A stretch of DNA of 12,432 nucleotides from CAZAQS01 sp964486825. Lineage in GTDB: Bacteria; Chloroflexota; Anaerolineae; Anaerolineales; UBA4823. Positions 6,694-12,432 of the stretch are shown here, piece by piece. Position 1 is the first letter of the stretch. Each line of letters starts with the position of its first letter. Where the stretch lies: the NCBI GenBank assembly GCA_964486825.1, contig CAZAQS010000130.1, positions 1 to 12,432 of the forward strand, read 5' to 3'. The notes below the pieces were generated by a model that saw nothing but the letters and a program-made list of their open reading frames with translations, did not search any database and was not told where the DNA came from. Position numbers and translations under genes: made by a program.

Positions 6694-8292
6694 TTACTTA
6701 GATGATAGGTCTATCTTCCCGGGATAACCGGTGATTTCCATGATCTGCTCGTATAAGGGTTTGAGCTTCTGGTACATTTTCTGGTAGACATTCCGGTACA
6801 AAGCATCATAGATTTGGTGATTATGGGAATCAGGCTCAAAAACATGCTTGATATGGGTCATGGACCGAACTGCGGTGGTGAAATCTGGATGTAATCCTAA
6901 TCCCACGGCTGCGTCGATAGCCGCTCCCAATCCAGAGGTCTCGTAGATATGCGGGCGAGCCGTTGCGAGCCCGAAGATATCCGCGGTTAACTGCATTGCA
7001 GCGTCACTCTGCGATCCGCCTCCAGATATGCGTAGCTCTGTAATAGGAATGCGGCTGCGCTTTTCACTGCGCTCCTTGCCATCCCTTAAAGCATATGCTA
7101 ACCCTTCAAGGATAGCCCGGTAGATATGCGCGCGGTTGTGGACATCGCCGAAGCCGATAATCGCTCCCTTGGCTTCCGGACCTGGTATCTTCAACCCGGG
7201 CGACCAGTAAGGTTGTAAAATCAAGCCCATCGAGCCTGGTGGAACCTGGTTGACCAATTCATCGAAAAGGAACTCGGGCTCAACCCCGCGCTCAGCAGCA
7301 ATACGCTGTTCGTGCTGACCGAACTCCTTTAAAAACCAGCTTACCATCCAATATCCCCGGTAGATCTGCATTTCGAGGCTGTAAGCGCCTGGAACTGCGG
7401 AAGGGAACGGTGGAATGAGCGGGATTACCTCGACATACTTTTGGTGGGTCGTGTTGATTGTAGCGGTTGTGCCGTAGCTTAAACAGCCGATATAAGGTTC
7501 CAGGCAGCCAGCCCCGATGACCTCGCAGGCTTTATCGGCGGCGGCTGCGATAACGGGTAGTCCCTCCGGAATACCGGTCTGTAATGCTGCTTCGGCTGTA
7601 ACTTCTCCCAATTGGCTCGCTGGCGGCACGAGATCAACGAGCAAAGATGGATCCATTGGCACAGCTTGCCACTTCCAATCACTACTTTTTGCCCATTTCA
7701 GATTTTTATAGTCAAAGGGGAAATAACCTACCTGGCAACCGATGGAATCGACAAATCGCCCAGTTAGTCGGTAGGTAAGGTAGCCGGACAAGAAGAGGTA
7801 TTTATGGGTCTTCTCCCATACCTCAGGTTGGTATGTGCGGATCCAATTCGCTTCTGCTTCAGCCTGCAGGTAAGCTACCGTCTCTGTCATTCCTGAAAGC
7901 CGGAAGGCCAATCCCCACCAGCCGCCCACGGGCTTCTGACCCAACGTACGCCTTTGATCCAGCCAGACGATGGCAGGGCGTAGGGGGCGGCCTTGCCTGT
8001 CAAGGTTCACTACGGTTGAGCGTTGGGTCGTTATTGCCAGGCCGGCTACTCGCTCACGTAAGCCACCCTGGTCGTTCCTTTTCACCCCTTCTTGTTCCCA
8101 CAGGTTTTGGCAGGCCTGGCACAGGCATTTCCAATAATAATCAGGGTCTTGTTCAGCCCAGCCTGGTTGGTTGGCGTAGTAAGGCTCTATCGCGATGCGA
8201 GATTTTGCTAATAAGGTACCCTGTAAATCAAACAAGAGCGCTCGTACGCTTTGGGTGCCGTTATCGATAGCGAGTATGATGTCTTTGTTCAC
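6694..8292 (-). CDS. FGGY-family carbohydrate/polyol kinase, substrate unknown
   Basis: This 532-residue kinase has both FGGY domains. The phosphate-1 loop is DNGTQS (10-15), the likely catalytic base Asp253 lies in AAADKACE, SYGTTATI is at 272-279, and the adenosine loop is SGGGSQSD (423-430). The sugar-pocket stretch reads TTQRSTVVNLD (88-98) and PAIVWLDQRR (106-115). This recalls glycerol kinase QRETTVV, but Ser92 replaces the Glu that binds glycerol in E. coli GlpK. Glycerol is therefore doubtful; a polyol such as erythritol or a ketose is possible. The start is the GTG at 8292, with GGAGG six bases upstream. A TTG two codons earlier abuts that site directly and cannot serve. It is last in the cluster after the GlpD-like gene, a pairing also seen in erythritol (eryA/eryB) operons. 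Confidence 0.88.
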   Translation of the reverse strand: MNKDIILAIDNGTQSVRALLFDLQGTLLAKSRIAIEPYYANQPGWAEQDPDYYWKCLCQACQNLWEQEGVKRNDQGGLRERVAGLAITTQRSTVVNLDRQGRPLRPAIVWLDQRRTLGQKPVGGWWGLAFRLSGMTETVAYLQAEAEANWIRTYQPEVWEKTHKYLFLSGYLTYRLTGRFVDSIGCQVGYFPFDYKNLKWAKSSDWKWQAVPMDPSLLVDLVPPASQLGEVTAEAALQTGIPEGLPVIAAAADKACEVIGAGCLEPYIGCLSYGTTATINTTHQKYVEVIPLIPPFPSAVPGAYSLEMQIYRGYWMVSWFLKEFGQHEQRIAAERGVEPEFLFDELVNQVPPGSMGLILQPYWSPGLKIPGPEAKGAIIGFGDVHNRAHIYRAILEGLAYALRDGKERSEKRSRIPITELRISGGGSQSDAAMQLTADIFGLATARPHIYETSGLGAAIDAAVGLGLHPDFTTAVRSMTHIKHVFEPDSHNHQIYDALYRNVYQKMYQKLKPLYEQIMEITGYPGKIDLSSK

Positions 8293-8298
8293 ATCCAA

Positions 8299-8303
8299 CC
8301 TCC
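8299..8303 (-). promoter_or_regulatory. Ribosome binding site that fixes the FGGY kinase start
   Basis: GGAGG is six bases before the GTG at 8292 and zero bases before the TTG at 8298. Normal spacing therefore selects the GTG and removes two residues from the longest frame. Confidence 0.75.
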
Positions 8304-8373
8304 AGCAAGAGCAGGCTACGTCTCTACCCAGGCAGGGACATTCGGGAAGAAATGGGCTTCACTCGGTCTCTGA

Positions 8374-10164
8374 TTATTCCAGCGACTGATATGGGCGTCC
8401 AAATAATCGGATCGCAACAATTAAAAAAATCAGGCCTAACAATACACCGGCTGCTGCGGTCTTTTTTTTGCGGCGCCTAATGGGTTTATATTCCAGTTCT
8501 CTTGTCCTGGCTTCAGCCAGCTTTGTTCTCCAGTCCGGTACCTGCCCGACCGGTGGCCGGTAGCGTTCCTCCCACAGTCTATGATAGGTCTGTTCCTCTA
8601 CCTCCCAACGATCGTTATCCCAACCGAGCTCCTCCTGGCAAATTGCCCGGATGGCGGGCATCTCTGCCCTGCCTCCCTCTGGCAGTAACAGACCCAGACG
8701 GACCCGGCGCAAAAGCAAGTCATCCAGGTGAACAACACCTTCGGAGCGAGCGGCCCATCGTAACTCAGCCCACAGGATCTGAGTGCCCTTTACCAGCGAT
8801 AATTCATTCTTATGCGCTGCAGCGATGAGAGCAGGGGCTTCTGCTCCATATCGTCCTACCAGTCGGCGTTGTTCGGTATTATCGAGGTCAGGTTTTATAC
8901 CATCCGCTGTCCGGGCGTCTTCCAGCACCTCGAGCCCGATATTTTCCAATACATGCATATTATGATCCAATTGAGGAGAATCGGGCAAGCGATGAGCAAC
9001 CTCCTCCAAGACTTGATGAGCGATCAAGCGGAAGGTGGTCAACTTTCCTCCTGTAACCGTCAACAACCCATTCTCTTCCCAAATAACGTGCTCGCGCGAT
9101 TCCTTGGAAGGGTCTACCTTCCCGCTCCCGATCACAGGACGTACACCTGAGTAAGAAGCGATGGCATCTTTGAGAGTCAGGTTGAGCGAAGGGAATAAAG
9201 CTTCCACTGCTGCCATAAGATAAGCCGCCTCATCCGGGCTTATGAATGGTTCTTCATCCAGGGACTGTTGGTGATCGACATCCGTCGTCCCGATCAAGGT
9301 GATGCCTTCCCATGGAAAAACAAATACAGGCCGTCCATCCAGAGGGTGCCATAAAGCGATAGCCTGGGCAACCGGAAGACGCCAGCTCGGAAAGATCAAG
9401 TGGCTCCCTCGCAGAGGACGGATACGAGGAGAAGCGCCTGCTTTGGCACGCAACCGGTCTGCCCAGGCGCCGGTTGCATTAACCACTACCCGAGCCTGTA
9501 CGTTTGCCTGGCGTTCTGTAACTCGATCGCGGAGCACTGCACCAGTTGCTATGGACGGCCCATGCTCATTAGCTTCTCCCCATAGAAGCTCCTCAGCGTG
9601 TGTATAGTTGATTGCCAGTCCTCCATCGGCTACTCCCTCTCTGATCAACCGGATCACCAGGCGAGCGTCATCCGTAAGTGCGTCCCCATAACGGAACCCA
9701 CATACCAGTTTCTCCTGAGTTACATGGGGAGCCAACATCCGGAAATCCTCCGGCTCGTAGGTCTCATGGTTCCAACGCAGCGCCAGCAGATCGTAAATGC
9801 TCAATCCGACCTTCATCGTCCACTTACCCGGATGATCCCCTTTGTAAATGGTCATCAGAAAGCCTAATGGGTCGATTAAGCCTACTCCCTCCTGCACCAA
9901 GTGATTCCTTTCACCGACGGAAGCGCGTGTGAGCCCTATTTTTCCTTCCTTCAGGTAGCGGAAACCACCATGAACGAGCTTTGAAGAGCGGCTGGATGTG
10001 CCCCAGGCAAAGTCATTCTGGTCGATCAGGAGGACCTTGTAGCCTAAACGTGAGGCTTCACGGAAAATACCTGCTCCGGTGATGCCACCACCGATAATAA
10101 GGAGATCCCAGGGTCGAGCCTCGATTTGGGACCAGTATGTCTCTCTCCAATTCTTGCTCCACAT
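8374..10164 (-). CDS. glpD: GlpD-like FAD-dependent glycerol-3-phosphate dehydrogenase with C-terminal membrane anchor
   Basis: The 596-residue flavoenzyme should oxidise sn-glycerol 3-phosphate, or a close polyol phosphate, to the keto form and pass electrons to quinone. The N-terminus has the FAD Rossmann motif GGGITGAG (25-32) and the family stretch GTSSRSSKLVHGGFRYL (55-71). GTTD (292-295), SGVRP (339-343, Arg342) and TVTGGKLTT (369-377) follow, and a C-terminal DAO_C-type domain spans about 430-535. Beyond the usual end lies an extra tail with RRRKKK (563-568) and a hydrophobic helix at about 570-585. Known GlpD proteins bind the membrane peripherally, so this single helix, with its basic side predicted inside, is unusual. 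The ATG has AGGAG six bases upstream. It lies 45 bases after the AGPS-like gene and 81 before the kinase. An EryB-like role in polyol use is the main alternative. Confidence 0.92.
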   Translation of the reverse strand: MWSKNWRETYWSQIEARPWDLLIIGGGITGAGIFREASRLGYKVLLIDQNDFAWGTSSRSSKLVHGGFRYLKEGKIGLTRASVGERNHLVQEGVGLIDPLGFLMTIYKGDHPGKWTMKVGLSIYDLLALRWNHETYEPEDFRMLAPHVTQEKLVCGFRYGDALTDDARLVIRLIREGVADGGLAINYTHAEELLWGEANEHGPSIATGAVLRDRVTERQANVQARVVVNATGAWADRLRAKAGASPRIRPLRGSHLIFPSWRLPVAQAIALWHPLDGRPVFVFPWEGITLIGTTDVDHQQSLDEEPFISPDEAAYLMAAVEALFPSLNLTLKDAIASYSGVRPVIGSGKVDPSKESREHVIWEENGLLTVTGGKLTTFRLIAHQVLEEVAHRLPDSPQLDHNMHVLENIGLEVLEDARTADGIKPDLDNTEQRRLVGRYGAEAPALIAAAHKNELSLVKGTQILWAELRWAARSEGVVHLDDLLLRRVRLGLLLPEGGRAEMPAIRAICQEELGWDNDRWEVEEQTYHRLWEERYRPPVGQVPDWRTKLAEARTRELEYKPIRRRKKKTAAAGVLLGLIFLIVAIRLFGRPYQSLE

Positions 10165-10209
10165 GTCTTGCTCCTGTAGATTTTTTTTACGAATTTGGGA
10201 GGGTTTGGG

Positions 10210-11799
10210 TTAAAACAATTTTCCAGGGTTCATTATGCCAGAAGGATCAAAACGCTTACACAACTCCTTGATCACCTCTATTCCAAGCTGCCCTTTTTCG
10301 ATAGGTAAATAGCCCTTATGATCGACGCCCACGCCATGTTGGTGGCTGATCGTCCCATTATTTTGTAGGATTGCCTGGCTGGCAGCCTTTTTTATTATCT
10401 GCCAGCGATGTAGTGTTTCTTCTGGATTTGGAGCCAGACGGAAAATACAGGTGGTATAAACGCTCGATCCATAAGGATAGAGATGAGAAAGGTGGGTAAA
10501 GACGTGTACTTTTTCTCCCATCTCTAGCAGGGCGGAGCGTAGGGACTGGTCAATTTCTTTTACCATCGTACTTACATTCGACCAATCCGTAGCAGTTTCA
10601 ACCGTATCGACGCCGTAGCCACGTTCCCATAATGTATTTCTCAGGTAGGGAGTTCGGAAACGGTTTTTATGCCATTGCACTCCAAAAGTTCTTCCCACAT
10701 GGACGCCCTCAAATTTTCCAGCTATTCCCAGGGCTTCTTTCCGGTAAGTGGAGACGCGTGTGCTTTTACCAGCGAACCCTATCAAAAGGAGACATTTCTC
10801 ATTGCCAAGCCCACGTACCGAAAGCAGGCTTTCCATCAGACCCAACAAGTTTTCGTGCCCGGCTAATGCCAGGGTTGTCGTTGTTTCTTCAGCCGTAGAT
10901 AAGCGAAGCATAACCATTGGAAGGTGAGATTGCAACATGCGTTGGACCGCCTTTTGCCCGCTTTCGAAGTCAGGGAAGAATATGCCGTGGAAGGCTTCTC
11001 GATCGGGAAGCAGGGTAACCCGTACCGTCGCCTCGGTGAGGATACCTAAACGCCCTTCCGACCCCAGAATGATTTCCCGCAGGTCAGGGCCAGCTGCTGA
11101 AGCTGGGAATGAGGGCAGGTTCAGGCGGCCGGAGGGTGATTCCAATTGCCCTCCGGCAAACAACCTCTCGATCCGGCCATAGCCCAGGGATTGCTGGCCG
11201 CTGGAACGGGTAGCAATCCAGCCTCCAAGGGTTGAAAGCTCAAAGGATTGGGGAAAATGGCCTAAAGTGCAGCCGCGAGCGCGTAACTGTGCCTCAAGAT
11301 CCGGACCTCTGACCCCTGCTTGGAAGGTGGCGAGCAGGCTCTCTTTATCAAAATGTAGGAGACGGTTCATCCTGCCCATATCGACTGTGACGACAGGCAT
11401 TTCCCCTGGCAAAGGGTTGATATGTCCTACGACACTGGTACCCCCTCCAAAAGGAATAAGATTTACTCCTTTATTCTTAGCATAGGTGATCAGGCTTTGA
11501 ACATCCTCTCTCGTCAATGGGTAGGCTACACCGTCCGGGAAGGTGTCGATCCGACCACTTCGCAATGCAACCCAGTCAGGAAAGCTCTGCCCGCGAGCAT
11601 GCATCAATCGTTCTTGCTCATCCACAGATATTTGTGGATGGGGAGGCACCTCGGAAGCGGGAACGCTGTCAATGGCTTGTTCCAAGGACATATCAGGAGA
11701 TGGCAAACCCGGCCCGAGTAATTCGATCAAGTAATCTTCCGCAGAAGGCGGGAGAGAAAAAGTAATATTTTCATCACCCCATCCATTCCATCTCCGCAT
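10210..11799 (-). CDS. FAD-linked oxidase of the alkyldihydroxyacetonephosphate synthase (AGPS) family
   Basis: This 529-residue protein has a PCMH-type FAD domain with PFGGGTSVVGH (116-125), the AGPS-typical FELSTLGGWIATRSSG (186-201), and GSEGRLGI (247-254). The C-terminal cap carries RTPYLRNTLW (382-391), DTVETATDWS (398-407), SHLYPYGSSVY (438-448) and SHQHGVG (485-491). AGPS makes the ether bond of ether lipids by swapping the acyl group of acyl-DHAP for a fatty alcohol. Many bacterial members are of unknown function or oxidise hydroxy acids. The active-site triple His of eukaryotic AGPS is His-Gln-His here. The start is the ATG at 11799, with AGGAGG six bases upstream. The longest frame begins at 11949, but its extra 50 residues overlap the regulator gene and lack conserved sequence. 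It lies 10 bases after fadR. Confidence 0.87.
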   Translation of the reverse strand: MRRWNGWGDENITFSLPPSAEDYLIELLGPGLPSPDMSLEQAIDSVPASEVPPHPQISVDEQERLMHARGQSFPDWVALRSGRIDTFPDGVAYPLTREDVQSLITYAKNKGVNLIPFGGGTSVVGHINPLPGEMPVVTVDMGRMNRLLHFDKESLLATFQAGVRGPDLEAQLRARGCTLGHFPQSFELSTLGGWIATRSSGQQSLGYGRIERLFAGGQLESPSGRLNLPSFPASAAGPDLREIILGSEGRLGILTEATVRVTLLPDREAFHGIFFPDFESGQKAVQRMLQSHLPMVMLRLSTAEETTTTLALAGHENLLGLMESLLSVRGLGNEKCLLLIGFAGKSTRVSTYRKEALGIAGKFEGVHVGRTFGVQWHKNRFRTPYLRNTLWERGYGVDTVETATDWSNVSTMVKEIDQSLRSALLEMGEKVHVFTHLSHLYPYGSSVYTTCIFRLAPNPEETLHRWQIIKKAASQAILQNNGTISHQHGVGVDHKGYLPIEKGQLGIEVIKELCKRFDPSGIMNPGKLF

Positions 11800-11805
11800 G
11801 GCGTA

Positions 11806-11811
11806 CCTCCT
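11806..11811 (-). promoter_or_regulatory. Ribosome binding site that fixes the AGPS-like gene start
   Basis: AGGAGG is six bases before the ATG at 11799 and overlaps the TAG stop of the regulator gene. It supports the short start over the long frame beginning at 11949 and suggests coupled translation of the two genes. Confidence 0.8.
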
Positions 11812-12432
11812 AATTTTTGCTGGCTTTCTCCCAGAGGGTGAGGCTATCCTGCATAACCTTTCTTGTAATCTCCTCAGCTTCTTGAGGGTCTTCGTTCCTG
11901 GCAGCTTTTTGGAGCGAGCGGTAAAAAGATTGTGAGGAAGCCCTTGCATCTTCCTGTTGGAAGTAAATCAATCCCATCTGCTCGTAAAAACCAGTAAACC
12001 CATTTAAGATCATCGAATAGATGGGATTATTGCTGCAAATCGTCAAGGTTTTATGCAGTTCCCAATCAAAAGTAGCATAAAGCTCGGGCGAATCACCTAA
12101 GGTTATGGAGCTATTTAAAAAGCTAATGATCTCGGAATGTGAATTCTCAACCGCCGACCGGGTATAGGAGGGAGCCATCGCAAGCCGGACTTGTAGCAGG
12201 TTTGGGATGAAATTAACTGGAAGTTCCTGGCTGTTGCGTACCAGGCTGCTTAAAAGATTGAGTCCCCCATCCTTCCAGTAATCCGTGACCTGGGTAGGCT
12301 TACCCTGTTGTACATTCAGCCAGCCATCCCTCTCCATTCGGCGTAACGCTTCCCGTAAGGTCGGCCTGGTCACGCCCAACTGCAGGGCAAGCTCTCTTTC
12401 AGCCGGCAAGTTCGAACCTGGAGGAAAAGTAC
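11810..12432 (-). CDS. fadR: FadR-type GntR-family regulator, N-terminus cut by the window edge
   Basis: The frame is open to the right edge, so codons upstream of 12432 are missing (roughly 25 if it matches E. coli FadR). The visible part starts FPPGSNLPAERELA, which aligns with the winged-helix domain of E. coli FadR. The DNA-contacting residues Arg35, Thr44, Arg45 and Arg49 are kept, while E. coli Thr46 and His65 are Pro and Gln here. After GKPTQVTDYWKDGGLNLL the C-terminal half follows FadR's acyl-CoA-binding domain, with NPIYSMILNGFTGFYEQ matching E. coli NPIYGLILNGMKGLYTR. This points to PF07840 (FadR_C) rather than the common FCD domain. By family it is a dimeric repressor/activator released by long-chain acyl-CoA. 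It is first in the cluster and probably controls it, but its own promoter and operator lie outside the window. Confidence 0.88.
   Translation of the reverse strand, partial: TFPPGSNLPAERELALQLGVTRPTLREALRRMERDGWLNVQQGKPTQVTDYWKDGGLNLLSSLVRNSQELPVNFIPNLLQVRLAMAPSYTRSAVENSHSEIISFLNSSITLGDSPELYATFDWELHKTLTICSNNPIYSMILNGFTGFYEQMGLIYFQQEDARASSQSFYRSLQKAARNEDPQEAEEITRKVMQDSLTLWEKASKN

Noticed and set aside
7833..8270. Plus-strand reading frame of 145 codons opposite the FGGY kinase
   Set aside because: It is a shadow of the kinase gene; its translation has no recognisable motif and the kinase frame is conserved throughout.
10165..10209. Run of eight T in the gap between the AGPS-like and glpD-like genes, as a terminator
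   Set aside because: On the transcribed strand it is a run of A with no preceding hairpin, so it cannot be an intrinsic terminator for these genes.
11800..11949. Fifty-residue basic N-terminal extension of the AGPS-like protein
   Set aside because: It lies inside the regulator gene in another frame, and a clear AGGAGG precedes the ATG at 11799.

Overview
The window is a stretch of bacterial chromosome with about half G+C content. Every supportable gene lies on the minus strand, so the genes read right to left. Gene content (a Bacillus-type NADP isocitrate dehydrogenase, two-anchor succinate dehydrogenase, an Alg5-like glycosyltransferase beside RNase HII, an S9 peptidase, a GlpD-like enzyme beside an AGPS-like flavoprotein) fits a free-living heterotroph. 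My best guess is a Chloroflexota/Anaerolineae-type bacterium, but this rests on gene combinations and protein style, not on a marker gene. There are no rRNA or tRNA genes, CRISPR arrays, insertion sequences or phage genes.

Reading in the direction of transcription, the right half (12432 to 6694) is one tight cluster. It holds a FadR-type regulator cut by the window edge, a 529-residue FAD enzyme of the alkyl-DHAP synthase (AGPS)/FAD-linked oxidase family, a GlpD-like sn-glycerol-3-phosphate dehydrogenase with an added C-terminal membrane helix, and an FGGY-family sugar/polyol kinase. A lipid-type regulator, an ether-lipid-type enzyme and two glycerol-phosphate-type enzymes in one cluster suggest a glycerolipid or polyol-phosphate module. 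The substrate cannot be read from the sequence.

A 348-base gap follows (6346-6693). It holds a hairpin, an extended -10 promoter motif and a decayed gene (6375-6641) with two in-frame stops. Next is a four-gene cluster (6345 to 2130): a tail-anchored protein resembling a degenerate NERD domain, a dolichyl-phosphate-glucosyltransferase-like GT2 enzyme, RNase HII (rnhB), and an S9 prolyl-oligopeptidase-family peptidase. The GT2/rnhB and rnhB/S9 genes overlap by 11 and 4 bases.

The left end holds TCA-cycle genes: icd, then sdhC, then the first 24 codons of a probable sdhD. A candidate extended -10 promoter and a 5' hairpin precede icd.

The least ordinary parts are the fadR/AGPS-like/glpD-like/FGGY cluster and the two proteins with C-terminal membrane anchors. 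The other genes look like standard housekeeping functions.
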